Source: Skeletonema tropicum
Lineage: Eukaryota; Bacillariophyta; Thalassiosirophyceae; Thalassiosirales; Thalassiosiraceae
NCBI GenBank assembly: GCA_037178625.1
Contig: CM074137.1
Span: 310,001-374,000, forward strand
Direction: 5' to 3'
DNA length: 64,000 nt
Within the stretch, counting starts at the first letter, position 1; the number at the start of each line of letters is the position of its first letter. Positions 1 through 10,107 of the stretch are shown one piece after another. The position numbers and the translations under genes are program-made. Under the pieces are notes generated by a model. The model had not been told where the DNA came from. It worked only from the letters and a program-made list of their open reading frames with translations, and made no database searches.

Positions 1-803
1 TCTTGGTTCAATACATGAGCAAGCGGCTGTGATGCTCCGAATGCAGCAGTGAAGTGAACAGAAGTAGCTGCATCTCCCATCCGATCGGCATACCAATCAA
101 GAAGACCTGACGTCTTTCTAGGGCTAAAGAAGACAGTGGTCGTATCATTCGGCTGGGGCCCAGCCGGATCTGGTTGAAGCTGCTCGTTGATTTCATCCAT
201 GGGCAACTCATCTATATTATTGTGAGAACTTCCTGAACGTCTTTCGCTGTGCCCAGGAGGATCTAGAGCCAGCTTATTCCAGTATGTCAAGTATTGCTGT
301 GCAACATCTTCGTCTCTAACAATGTGACCAACATTACTTTGACCGTAGAATGCGCTGTCTGTAAAGTTTGTACTTCCCGTCCAGACCTTCTTGGGAAGGC
401 CATCATGAAGGAGTACAATTAACTTATTATGCATGATTGATGAAGTGTGGCGCTCGATAAAGGTATCATGGTGCCAAATACGAGCATGAACCAATGAATG
501 AAATCCAACAGCATCAATAGCATGCTGTGTTGCGGAAGTTGTATTGTCCGGTACCCACTCCTTCACTACCTTGCCATCTTTATCTTTGACATCATCGTTG
601 TACCGAGTCTTCGGACGGTAAGAGCCATTGACATGATGAATAATCTTCACGTCCACTCCTCGCTCGACAGCAGCAGCAAATGCATGAACTACCTCTTTGT
701 GGGTGAATTCATAAGCTGTCACTCGGAGCTGCCAACAATCATCGCAGGCCTCAGAAATGAATTCCAAAAGAGCTTCCTCTAACCCCCTTGATACAATAGC
801 CAT
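1..803 (-). CDS. PLD-like phosphodiesterase/nuclease, N-terminal part
   Basis: Partial gene read on the minus strand from an ATG at 803-801; an in-frame stop lies just upstream near 860 and the frame is open to the window edge (about 267 codons seen). Translated residues include HNKLIVLLHDG followed by VWTGSTNFT. This matches the HxKx(4-6)D...GSxNF signature of the phospholipase D superfamily, in the bacterial-like endonuclease branch where the second motif reads WTGSTNFT. After a linker with DPAGPQPNDTT a second domain seems to begin (FFSPRK...HFTAAFGA), so the full protein probably has the usual two HKD halves. Members hydrolyse phosphodiester bonds in lipids or nucleic acid through a covalent phospho-histidine; the substrate here is unknown. 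No leader peptide is obvious. The C-terminal half lies outside the window. Confidence 0.8.
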   Translation of the reverse strand, partial: MAIVSRGLEEALLEFISEACDDCWQLRVTAYEFTHKEVVHAFAAAVERGVDVKIIHHVNGSYRPKTRYNDDVKDKDGKVVKEWVPDNTTSATQHAIDAVGFHSLVHARIWHHDTFIERHTSSIMHNKLIVLLHDGLPKKVWTGSTNFTDSAFYGQSNVGHIVRDEDVAQQYLTYWNKLALDPPGHSERRSGSSHNNIDELPMDEINEQLQPDPAGPQPNDTTTVFFSPRKTSGLLDWYADRMGDAATSVHFTAAFGASQPLAHVLNQ

Positions 804-862
804 GCACACGTACGCATCCTTTTTCTGTGTGTGGGGCTTTAGGTTTGAGGTGGGGCTTTAGG

Positions 863-1634
863 TTATTTCTGTGCTACGGTAAACTTCGTATCACTGGTAT
901 TGTAAACAAGAAAAGTATCTGTAGATGGCTGAGAAGACTCGTGAGTCGACTGAGAGCTACTTCTTTGTGAAATAGATCTGCCACCTGTACTGTGTAATAA
1001 ATATGAAATTTGGTCATCATTAAGTGACGACGCTGTTATCGGGCCATTGTTGCTCTCATAGAGTGCTTGAATGGCAGCTAGTCCTGCCGAGCCGTTTGCC
1101 TTACAAACCGTTCTCCCGAATATTTGTGTGTAGTAGGTGCTTGGGTCAGGGCTTTTGTAGGATCCCCCGTATTGATAGTTTCGTTGTTTTGATTTCCAAA
1201 TTGAGTCGGCTCGTTCTAGTATGTTTGATGGGGTTCTAGTGAATGCTTGGTGAGCCATGTTGGAGGCGTTTGGGAATTTGGACTTGTCGATGTTGTGGAG
1301 TTGTAGTCGCCATTTGGAGGTGTGCCATATAGGAAGTAGTTTATTGTGGGTCCGAAGAGGCCAAGTGGACTGATGGCAAAAGGGAGTAGTTGCATGTTAT
1401 CTGAGTAAAGTTCTCCAATGATTTGTTCTCCGGTGAGTGTTATTTGTGATGAGCTGTCGGTGCGTGATGCATTTGAACCTCTGCCTCTTTGAAACTTGCT
1501 ACCGCGTGGTCGAAGAAAAGATCCAAATAATAACCCCAATTTTCATATTTGTGATCATTCATCGGGAAAAGCGTTACCCATGATATTGTTTTTTGGTCTA
1601 CATCCCAATAAGTAGAATTATTTTTGAGATTCAT
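863..1634 (-). pseudogene. Frameshifted repeat-borne gene, unknown function
   Basis: Three overlapping reading frames follow one another on the minus strand and seem to be pieces of one protein: 1634-1440 (contains SWVTLFPMNDHKYENWGYY), 1539-1216 (contains LLPFAISPLGLFGPTINYF) and 1258-863 (contains FGRTVCKANGSAGLAAIQA). The switches need shifts near 1490-1540 and near 1260, and no convincing intron was found. The 3' part (835-1258) is repeated with few changes at 5559-6003, which indicates a dispersed repeat. I do not recognise the family. The combination of copies, frame breaks and a transposon-rich setting suggests the remnant of a mobile element or of a multigene family. A spliced real gene is less likely but not excluded. 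Confidence 0.45.
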
Positions 1635-1722
1635 TTAGGGTTCCCACTCACATACGCACGAACTAAACCTTCTCCATGATGCCATCACCTCCAAATCTTT
1701 GTTCAGCGCTCAACCTGCAACC

Positions 1723-2683
1723 ATGATGATGATGATGAAATCGATAAGCGCCGTGGCCATCCTTCTAGCCGCATCATCATGTGATGGCTTCTTTACTACT
1801 ACATCCTCCTCCTGCTGCTGTAACACCAGAAGCCCATCATCATCATTACTGCTTGCAACACCAATTCAAGGACCCATCAATGAAGATATCTTCTCCACAA
1901 CTCCCCCTTTACGTATCGAAGGGAGCAGTTTGAAGACATGGTCGGGATTTCAATCGAATAGGGTTCAGGTGTCGATCAAGTCGATGGGGCGGCCTGTGGA
2001 AGCTAGTGTGGAATTATGGCAGACTCCCTCTGTAAGCAATGATGTGTCGAAACAATTATGTGACGCGCTCTTATTTCATTCCATCGTACTTCGTCGGCAA
2101 TACTAATTATATCTTTTATATTCATACTGCAACATCCACCAACTCTCTCCAGTACATCCCAACCAAATTCACAGTCGAATGCGAAGATGGCTCCGAAAAC
2201 ATTGTCCACTCCCTCATCGAACTCCCACCCGGCTACCCCGTCACAGTCGCCGTCTACAACACCGAGGGGCAAGAGTTCCCCATGGAAGTTAGCGTATCCG
2301 ATTCCAATTCTGGATCAGCCCTCGAATCATTTGCTGGATGGACACCTATATTAGTACAGGGTGATGGAACAGTCAAAGCATTCAATTTGGCAGATGATGT
2401 CGACAGCGTGGAGATATTACTTACCACCCAAACACGGAATATGAAAGCTTACATTGAAATACTCAAGGGTCCAAATGACGACAATGAAATTATCGAAGTG
2501 GATACAGATAATGCGTATTTGCATCCGTTTTATACTGTGATTCAGGCTGCGGAGGGGTGTAACACTTTGAGGATTAAGAATGAGAATGGGGTGGAGTTTC
2601 CGTTTGAGGCGTATGTGAGGCCTTGTGAGGGGGTGTTGGAGGAGGAGAGGCAACAGTTCAATTATGGTGGGCCTTACTTTTAA
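1723..2683 (+). CDS. Secreted or plastid-type diatom protein, unknown function (2 exons)
   Basis: Two exons, 1723-2031 and 2153-2683, joined in phase 0 across a 121-bp GT-AG intron (donor GTAAGC, acceptor TCTCTCCAG). The product is 279 residues. The start is the first of five consecutive ATG codons. Residues 1-25 form a signal peptide (MMMMMKSISAVAILLAASS) followed by CDGFFTTT. A phenylalanine-rich site after the signal cleavage point, with a Ser/Thr-rich stretch behind it, resembles the bipartite plastid leader of diatoms, although the classical ASAFAP motif is not exact. The mature part is acidic and probably rich in beta strands (FTVECEDGSENIVHSLIELP, VTVAVYNTEG). No catalytic motif was found and I do not recognise the fold. 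It may be a lumenal or thylakoid-associated structural protein; this is inference only. Confidence 0.72.
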
Positions 2684-2995
2684 GCAGCAATTAGAGATAT
2701 ATCATGTGGATGGAACAGACAGATACGTGTGTCGGTGGTTGAATGTGAAAAAAAGTAACAACAACAATCTAAACTGAGTAAATCCCTGAAGCGAATCAGC
2801 GTCGACGGTCGGTGGTGGTGGAGATTCTGAGTTTATTGATCGGCCTCGTGTAATATGAGCAACGAGGAAGAAGCGGGATGCAAATAAACATGTTCCACTC
2901 CAACATGGTTATTAAATAATATCATTACTATGAATTTATTCTTCCCTACCTCTTTCTCTCTAGAGATCTGTAGAAAGAGTTATCACCACTGGCGG
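2684..2995. other. Intergenic gap between convergent genes
   Basis: This stretch separates the 3' ends of the gene at 1723-2683 and the MYND gene at 2996-3903. It holds the presumed 3' untranslated regions of both. No repeat, RNA gene or coding region was seen. Confidence 0.6.
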
Positions 2996-3903
2996 TCAGG
3001 CTTTCTGTCGAAGCGCTTCCGCTTCATCCCTCTGAGGACTTTTCATATCATCATTTGTAACCTGGTGTGCACGAATAGCTGCGGCAAGGTCATCTTTGCT
3101 GATGAAACCGTCTTGATATGCTAGTTTCAGATTTTCCAATGCATCATCCTCTCCAAGGCTGGCAGCAATGATCCAATGTTTCACTGCCCTCTCGTACCGG
3201 CCATTTGCCATCATCTCTTCACATTCAAGATTGTATCTCGCGATAGGGTGTCCACGAATAGCAGCCTCTTCTGAGTGATGCAAAGACTTCTTCCTGTCCA
3301 TGTCAAGACCTTGCCCCATATACACATTTGATAATTCATAATGTGCTGCCGCATTACCCAAGCCAGCTGCTTTTGAGTAATAATAAAATGCAGTTAAATA
3401 GTCTCCCTCACGAAAGCGCCGCATTCCCAGGCGGTAAAGTGCGGCTGGATCATTTGCCTCCGCTCTCTTGACGAGATAATTTTTGTAGAATTCTTGTTTC
3501 GATTTTGGCAACGGAGAGATCGACAGAATAAACACTTTCGCTTCATCGACTTCTCCCTCTCTCGCTTCTGGTTAGCATGAGCGCAACCATTGCAAATCAC
3601 TTTACAGCAACATCCCATCACTGTGGAGTACTGAGGATCGATGGGCAACGGCAGACAACAGATCGGGCAGTCGCCAAGATCGCTGCTCTCAGGCTGCTTG
3701 AACAGAATTTCGTCACGTAACTCTGCCGCCTTTTGTTTGCACTCCTGTTTGTGCTGCTGCCAATGCTCCCTTTGACATTTGACGCCACAATATTTCACCA
3801 GTTTGCATGCGGAGCAGTCCTTCAATTTGATTTCAGTTGAGCCGCAGGACGCACAACAAGCCTTAGCCATGTTTTCCTCTCCTGCTCCTGCTTCGGCGCT
3901 CAT
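2996..3903 (-). pseudogene. MYND zinc finger / Sel1 repeat protein, single 2-bp frameshift
   Basis: Read from an ATG at 3903 (MSAEAG..., the start that agrees with paralogues). The first part has a MYND zinc finger: CASCG, CSACKLVKYCGVKCQ, H and C ligands. It then has a second Cys-rich, RING-like segment (CPICCLPLP...CNGCAH...CLFCRS). The second part, in another frame to 2996, has about three Sel1 repeats (e.g. DPAALYRLGMRRFREGDY, AVKHWIIAASLGEDDALENL). Compared with the copies at 4583-5422 and 30393-31253, the base run TGTCGATCTCTCCG has an extra CT near 3518, which splits the frame right after CLFCRS. Apart from this one lesion the gene looks complete, so a sequencing error is possible. MYND fingers and Sel1 repeats both mediate protein-protein contacts; the role in this family is unknown. 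Confidence 0.75.
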
Positions 3904-4582
3904 ACCGCTCCGTTCTTGAGTAGGATGTAATTCTTCAAAATTATTAGATGTTTCCTTCAAGAGAGGTCCTCTACGATGATACTATTATTGCCGTTGTCGT
4001 CTGGCACAATAACATTGACATCGCATATCGCATCAAGATCCAAGATAGAGCCAATAATTTCTGTGCTCTTCTGTATCATTCATTTCGGGGGGTTGGAGCT
4101 CTCCTAATTTCGGGGGCATTTTTTAGCTTTCTACTGATTGATAGGATTATTTCTGCGGGGTAGCCCCCGGCGTTCAGGTTCCCCCGAGAAAAAACACACG
4201 ATGTCATTTGTCACCTCCCTCTTTCTCTCTCTCTACCATTCATCGTCTAATCTGATTATTAGATATTCATTTACTCTATACGACACTGATCAGGACCGGC
4301 TTCGGTACAACGTCCGGACTTTTGGATTTTTAACAAGCTATTGTAGAAGAAGAATTATTGGCAACGAAGATCAATGACACGATAGAGAAACAGATTTTGT
4401 AGGGATTTGTCGTACCAATTATAGCATAGTTGCAAAGAAACGGCTTACTCTATTAAATACTATTTTAATCGAATGTACATATTCAAATCTAAATAGACCA
4501 ATGAGCAATAAAAGTAATTTGTCTCTTCCGCTTCAACGTCTCATTATCCCTACCTTCTCACTCTGCGGACTCTTTATCGCAT
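3904..4582. repeat. Intergenic region with GC-rich 95-bp repeat (copy 1)
   Basis: The stretch 4080-4177 (TTCGGGGGG... to GGTAGCCCCCGGCG) reappears with indels at 13716-13806 in front of the ATRX-like gene. Both copies carry complementary G- and C-runs that could fold. The rest, from 4237, is collinear with the segment that starts at 30099. The octamer CATTCATC at 4237-4244 is the unoccupied equivalent of the base following the hAT end at 30098. Confidence 0.5.
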
Positions 4583-5422
4583 CTACGGCAGTCTGATGTG
4601 ATGTGCACGAAGCGCCGCGGCAAAGTCCTCCTTGCTAAGTAGTCCTTCTCTATGCGAATCCTTGAGAGCTTTCAATGAATTATCATGTCCCGAAATTGTG
4701 GCAATAATCCAATGCTTCACTGCTCTATCCAACTTTCCATGTCTACCATCTATGCAACCAAGATTATACCTCGCACTAGGATGTCCACCAATTGCAGCTT
4801 GTTCGAGGTGATAAACTCCCTTTTTCTCATTCTTTGCAACACCTTCGCCATCCAAATACTTACCTGACAAATTAAAATGTGCAGTCACATGACTTAAATC
4901 AGCAGCCTTCGTGTAGTACTCAAACGCAGCCTCATAGTCTCCATCGTCATGTAAACCGTGCCCCTCATAATAGAGTTCGGCTCGGCTGGATCATTGGCAT
5001 GATTTCTTTTGGATTCCTCTTCCGATCTTGGCAACGGAGATCGACAGAATGGGCATTTTGGTTGCAGCGATCCTTTCATCTCTCCAATCGCATTGGCATT
5101 GGCATTGGTACAAAAACATCCATAACAAACTGTTTTGCTGCAGCATTCCATGAATGTACTTTTTAGTGGATCAAGCGACAAAGGCAAGCAACAAATTGGG
5201 CAATCACCAAGATGGGTGCTTTTAGGCTGCTTGAATAAAAGCTCATCACGTAATTCGGCCGCACGCTGTTTGCATGCTCGTTTATGCTGCGGTCTATGAT
5301 CCCGCTGGCATTTGACGCCGCAATATTTCACCAGTTTACATGCAGAGCAATCCTTCAATTTGATTTCATCAACTGGCGATGCCGCAAGAAGCACAAATGT
5401 CGGCCTCTGCTTCTGCACTCAT
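4583..5422 (-). pseudogene. MYND/Sel1 gene copy 2, two frameshifts
   Basis: Reading from the ATG at 5422, the first zinc ligands (CASCG) are in one frame that hits TGA TGA at once. The next part (IKLKDCSACKLVKYCGVKCQ and the CPICCLP...CPFCRSPLPRS segment) is in a second frame, and the Sel1 repeats (4888-4583, e.g. RAVKHWIIATISGHDNSL) are in a third. The second break near 4983 fits a 5-base tandem duplication of GCCGA. Exactly the same two lesions occur in the copy at 30393-31253, so both descend from an already broken ancestor. Confidence 0.75.
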
Positions 5423-5540
5423 TGTGTAATACTGTCACCGACCCACTCTATGCTTCGTTCTTTGAACTGTGTGTGCATGAATGCTTTGATTGATGTTTCA
5501 CGTATCACGTACAAGATACTTGCTTACACGAAGTGCTTGA

Positions 5541-6045
5541 TGGAGAACGTGTGATGTGTGGGGCTTTAGGTTATTTCTGTGCTACGGTAAACTTCGTATC
5601 ACTGGTATTGCAAACAAGAAAAGAATCGTGGATACGCCTTCGCTTTTGGAGGGGCTGAGACGACTGTTGAGTCATGGGAACCGTTGAGTCGACTGAGAGC
5701 TACTTCTTTGTGAAGTAGATCTGCCACCTGTACTGTGTAATAAATATGAAATTTGGTCATCATTAAGTGACGACGCTGTTATCGGGCCATTGTTGCTCTC
5801 ATAAAGTGCTTGAATGGCAGCTAGTCCTGCTGAGCCGTTTGCCTTACAAACCGTTCTCCCGAATATTTGTGTGTAGTAGGTGCTTGGATCTGGGCTTTTG
5901 TAGGATCCCCCATAATGGTAGTTTCGTTGTTTCGATTTCCAAATTGAAACAGCTCGTTCTAAGATGTTTGATGGGGTTTTAGTGAATGCTTGGTGAGCCA
6001 TGTTGGATGCGTTTGGCTCGCTCAGGCTCAGGAGAGAGGAGAGTA
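5541..6045 (-). repeat. Second copy of the 835-1258 repeat, inserted
   Basis: Positions 5559-6003 match 835-1258, including the coding piece MAHQAFTKTPSNILERA to DDQISYLLHSTGG on the minus strand. The collinear duplicate near 31370 lacks this stretch: there, CACGAAGTGCT runs almost directly into GCTTACGAATTCTGAC. It is therefore an insertion, or the duplicate has lost it. The reading frame opens upstream at 6133 without a convincing start, and the 3' end differs from the first copy. Confidence 0.55.
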
Positions 6046-6146
6046 TGCAATGCTTACGAATTCTGACACCGCTCGCTAGCGCTAGTCGGAGTCGACGAGA
6101 AACAAGAAAGGTGTATCTATCGGGAGGCGACACCGAGGGTGCAAAC

Positions 6147-6636
6147 TTATTTACTCATCTCATCTTTTTCACTACGTATCTCAAAACATCTATTCTGGGA
6201 CCCTCTCAATCCACTTACTTTTCTTTCGGTGAGTGCACTTATTGAGATATCCATCTCGCAGCCCATAACATCCCCAGCGACATATCTGACTCCTTGTATC
6301 CCCAAAGCGGCGCGACATGGACTTGTTCCCCTAATCCTAGCCGATCGAAAGCTCGAAGTGCATGCATAGATGGGGCAAACAGCAGATCGGACAGTCTCCA
6401 AGACCGCTACTTTTAGGCTGCTCGCATAAAATTTCGTCATGTAACTCAGCAGCTCGCTTCTTGCACTCCTGTTTGTGATGCGGCCTATGCCTATGCTTCC
6501 GCTGACAATCCACGCCGCAGTATCGAACGAGTTTGCATGCTGAGCAATCCTTCAATTTGACGTCGTCACCTTCAGCTAGGCCGCAGGACGCACAACATGC
6601 CTTGCTCCTCCCTCCTGCCTCTGAATTCATCAGCAA
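6147..6636 (-). pseudogene. MYND gene copy 3, truncated
   Basis: The start MLMNSEAGGRSKACCASCG and the MYND ligands (CSACKLVRYCGVDCQ, HHKQEC) are intact. After GDCPICCLP the frame is lost, and the Sel1 region is replaced by unrelated sequence that reads through in another frame (GTSPCRAALGIQG). A duplicate with the same structure lies at 32933-33418. An extra CGGCATAGG-type hexamer in the finger (KHRHRPHH against KHRPHH) distinguishes the two copies. Confidence 0.7.
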
Positions 6637-6679
6637 ATAATATTAGTAAACTGCTGTTATTGAGCAGTGATATCACGAG

Positions 6680-8412
6680 AGATCTAATAAAATTGTGGTT
6701 AGTCGGTACGTACGTGTTTGTCACATTTTGTCAAAATCCGCTGTGATAACCTAAACTTTTTTCGTTTTCGCAGTCTAAGCGTAGATCAAGTTTCTGTATA
6801 TGTTCGCGTCATCATCAAAAATATAGGCCTCCATACTCTACTGTTCTATTGACTTCAGCTTGCAAGTCGAATCTTAATAACAGGCTGATGGTGACAAGTA
6901 AGGTATCGATGAGATCCTAATGGCCAAGAGATGAAGATTACCACTGCAAGTAAGGTCAAAAGCCTTCTAGTTACTGTGTTATTGAAGGTCGTAGGAAGCC
7001 ATTTTTCACCATGATCTGGGTCCATTTTTGATGGTTGATGGCATGTGAGTACCGTATTAACGTAGGAACTAATATTAAATGAAACGGTACTGATATTTTA
7101 TCGGAAGCCACACTCATTTGACTCGACTGGAAAACTTCAAGTTGGAGGAAATTGGAGGAGGTTGCTTAATTGTGTACCACTCAGCACATTTTCTACCCAC
7201 ATAATGACAAACGGCGGACAGATCTGCACAAAGAGGAGAAACTGACGTTTGTGCAGAAAAAAAATGGAGTCGAAATTCCCACGAGAAAAAAAGTTGAGTG
7301 GTACACAAAATAGGTGCTTGCAAATTCATCTCAATGGAACAGTAGTGGCTCAGTGGTACGACTTTCGCATAAGTAATGAAATTCTGAATGGGATAAAACC
7401 ATTTCCTTTGGGATTTTTTGCCCTTCAAGTTTCAAGGGCAAAATTGCCTCACGCCCTCCCCGCACGCACCAAGTTTTTTTGTTTTAGTAGTTCTGAAGTA
7501 GATCCACATCTTGAATGTCAACGTATCATCCTCATAATTACAGACCACCATAGTGAAAATCTGAAAGGGATAATACCATTTCCTTTCAGATTTGCATTCG
7601 CTACGTTTTAGCAAGCGAGTTAGAGCCGCTTCATACGAGTCTATTCTCATTCCAAAAAGCAAGCAAGGTATGGCCAACATAGGTCAAAACTGAAATGGAT
7701 AAAACCATACCCTTTCCAGATTCATGACGCTTCAAATTTGCATTCGCTTCCAACAACAAGAGTTCGAGCCGCTTCGGAGCGTTCGTTCTCACACCAACAA
7801 GAATAATTGTCCGTCAAGACCCATTTCGGGGGGGCTACGCTAGCGGACCAGCAGCCGAGCTGGTCAGGTCTACTAATAACTATAAAACAATTGTTATCCG
7901 CCCACACCGTTTGGTCTCCCCCACCTTTCAAAAGGAGCTACTGCTGGATCGCTTCGCGTGTAGTATTCTGAGATCAGAAAGACGTAGCTTGGAATTCTCA
8001 TCCCCATAGATCCCCATCCCCCCGCACCCGCACCATTTGGTCTGTGGAAAATGATTACGTCAAGGGGAATTCTCAATTCTCATCAATGCGCGGACCGTTG
8101 ACACCATGCCTGCAATAGTGAATATCTGAAAGGGATAAAAACATTTCCTTTGAGATTTTTTGCCCTTCAGATTTGCATTCGCTATGTTTTAGCAAGCAAG
8201 TTAGAGCCGCTTCGTACGAGTCCATGGTCTCATTCCAAAAAGTAAGCAAGGTAAGGCCAACATGAATCAAAGCAAAACTAAAAAGGTTAAAACCATACCC
8301 TTTCAGATTCATGACGCTTCAGGTTTGCATTCGCTTCCAATCGGAGCTTCGTTCTCATCAGACCCATTTCGGAGGGGCTAGCGGACCAGCAACCCGAGCT
8401 GGTCCGGTCTAG
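6680..8412. repeat. Long inverted repeat, left arm (composite repeat element)
   Basis: This region matches 19430-20500 in inverted orientation over most of its length (6700-6800 with 20400-20490, 7375-7900 with 19845-20350, 8100-8412 with 19480-19845). It is built from degenerate sub-repeats with the theme CTGAAAGGGATAAAACCATT...TTTGCATTCGCT...AGCCGCTTC. It is absent from the collinear duplicate at about 33460, where CACGAGAGA continues directly to TCTCCTTATTGAACG, so the arm is an insertion at that point. No protein-coding gene was recognised in it. Confidence 0.7.
6839..7344. mobile_element. 506-bp TIR element (TACTGTTC family, copy 1)
   Basis: Bounded by TACTGTTCTATTGA on the left and TCAATGGAACAGTA on the right, which are imperfect inverted repeats. 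A related element in opposite orientation lies at 49030-49516; its body is similar throughout (e.g. CTTCAAGTTGGAG and GAGGTTGCTTAATTGTG on the matching strand). It interrupts the left arm of the long inverted repeat, since the right arm reads straight from CCTCCATA to ATGAAATTCTGAATGGG. No coding capacity; a MITE-like element. Confidence 0.7.
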
Positions 8413-8973
8413 TATCTCCTTATTGAACGATGATGTCACGAGAGATTATCGGTCTCTCGATAGATTCTGCCGATGCGTTGCAGAAAAAAAGAAAAAAATA
8501 CCCCGGTATATACTCTTGATCATTTCAACGGACAGAATCTTTACCCACAGAATTGAAATCTAATAAGCGACTTCCCAATTGAATTATTTTCAAACATTCA
8601 TTTAGGGTTCCCACTTACATTAAGATAGAACTGTAAAAAATTCTGAAGTAGGAGAAACAAGAAACAACGGGAACCGGCTACTTTGACACTCCATGTACTC
8701 AAAATCTTTGTGGGTTACTTGCTTGCTTGTTTGATGGGGAATTTGGAATTTCGATGGATGCCGAACTGAAAATAGGCGGAGGCGCATTAAAGTTTAAAGG
8801 GAGAAGTCTGGGAATTGAGATTGCTCAACAAGTCCCATCTGTTTCTGTTGGCGTGTAGCTGCTCTCTTGTTAGATCATACCCAAATCACTTGGATTATAG
8901 GCTTACTCAGCTCATACCGCATTCACTGATAACTCACAACTTCACATCTAAAAATACAAAACAGAACTTAAAC
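8413..8973. other. Upstream region of the W-Y family pseudogene
   Basis: No gene was seen. The stretch is collinear with 33463-33900. The motif AAAGTTTRAAGGGAGAAGTC at about 8790 recurs upstream of the related copies (10518, 11020, 11990, 33860, 34835). It could be a shared promoter or repeat element of this family. Confidence 0.45.
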
Positions 8974-9411
8974 ATGGCGTCAGAATTGATCGTAGACTTC
9001 CCCCTCAGACGCAACCATATGCATGTGTGATTTGCCAAAACAGCGCAGCTTTACATTGTTCATAGGCACGAGGACAAGAACGAGCTGTGGTACACCGATG
9101 CAGAATACAACTCAATGAAACGAAACATCAAGCAAGACGTCCTCCAAGCTCGTGCAAGTGATTGGACAACAGAAGAAGATAGAGGCTCGTGGATTGGTAT
9201 TGCTCATCTACTCACACCTGCCTTTGCGCTCGAGGTGCAGGCTTGCAGACGTCGATGCGTACGTGCAGTTCTCGCAGAGCAGGCGAGACAGTTGCCGTCT
9301 GAATGTTTGAGGTCTGAGGGTATTGCTCTTGCCTCGTCAGCCGAGACACAAGGAAAGCCGTATTGAGAGCAAGGAAGCTTGGTAAGCTTCATCAATATTC
9401 CATTTGAGTTT
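8974..9411 (+). pseudogene. W-Y family protein, copy A (nonsense codon)
   Basis: This copy is almost identical to the gene at 11191-11583, but codon 19 (CGA, Arg in copy B) is TGA at 9028-9030, so only 18 residues can be made from the normal start (MASELIVDFPLRRNHMHV). Downstream the frame continues with WYTDAEYNSMKRNIKQDVLQ and VRAVLAEQARQLPSECLRS. It also shares with copy B an extra CA near 9350 that shifts the end of the protein out of the frame kept by the fragment at 33905. Function of the family is unknown. Confidence 0.75.
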
Positions 9412-9644
9412 GAGAATACACAAGCAATATCCTCGAGGATGTAGTGGATTACACATGGGCTGGTTGTATTTTGGGTTCTTTGGGGGCTGCTACCATACTT
9501 ATCACTTATTCCAACTGCAGCAGAGTACAATCATTTTTGCGATCTTGGACTTCTTGCCGTTTTAGACACGAGGTTGACTAAGCATCCTGAAAGCCACCAT
9601 CATTTGTGGCTCTACAGCACTAGGGTGAGTGTTGCGGATGCCAT

Positions 9645-9732
9645 AATTGGTAGATATATATATAAGAAGTAGATGTAGTTAGGTAGATAGATAGATAGAT
9701 AGATTACGTTAGTAACCACACACACACACACA

Positions 9733-9770
<38 letters not shown>

Positions 9771-9778
9771 AGACACTC
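9645..9778. repeat. Microsatellite tract (GATA)n, (CA)n, (CT)n
   Basis: Successive simple repeats: ATAGATAGATAG, CACACACACA and CTCTCTCTCT. The duplicate at 34305-34412 has the same order with different lengths, as expected for slippage after duplication. Confidence 0.9.
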
Positions 9779-9781
9779 TAG

Positions 9782-10104
9782 GGCGGCTTTGACTTGATGT
9801 CCCGTATTATTGAACCCCCCCCCCTCATTTCGAGGGCTCAGTCCAAGACATTGTAGAACAACAGCGATGTGCAGAACCACACGGTGCCATCTAGAAGCTG
9901 ATATTGTCTCAGAAGCGAGATGTCTAATACCGATATGACACCACTACGACAAAGATATATTTGGATGTGACACAACCTATTTTGGGTAAATTGGGTGCCC
10001 ATTGGGTATCTTGCGTTCTGCATTTGGGGGCGTTCTAACCCCCCACCCCCCCTAACTTTTTGGATTTGGGTGTCAATAATACGGGACATCAAGTCAAAGC
10101 CGCC
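9782..10104. mobile_element. 323-bp MITE, PIF/Harbinger-like, TSD TAG
   Basis: Perfect 32-bp terminal inverted repeats (9782-9813 and 10073-10104) begin GGCGGCTTTGACTTGATGTC. The element is flanked by TAG at 9779-9781 and 10105-10107. The paralogous locus near 34414 reads CACTCTAGAGAGGGATCGG with a single TAG and no element, so it is an empty site. Three-base target duplications and GGC-type termini are typical of PIF/Harbinger. The interior has a C-run and no real gene. Confidence 0.88.
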
Positions 10105-10107
10105 TAG

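Noticed and set aside
3500..5000. Programmed frameshifting as explanation for the MYND/Sel1 frame breaks
   Set aside because: The breaks are at different places in different copies and correspond to simple tandem duplications (CT, GCCGA), which fits decay.
7346..7375. tRNA-like A box (TGGCTCAGTGGTA), possible SINE head
   Set aside because: No B box (GGTTCGA-like) and no cloverleaf follow within the expected distance.
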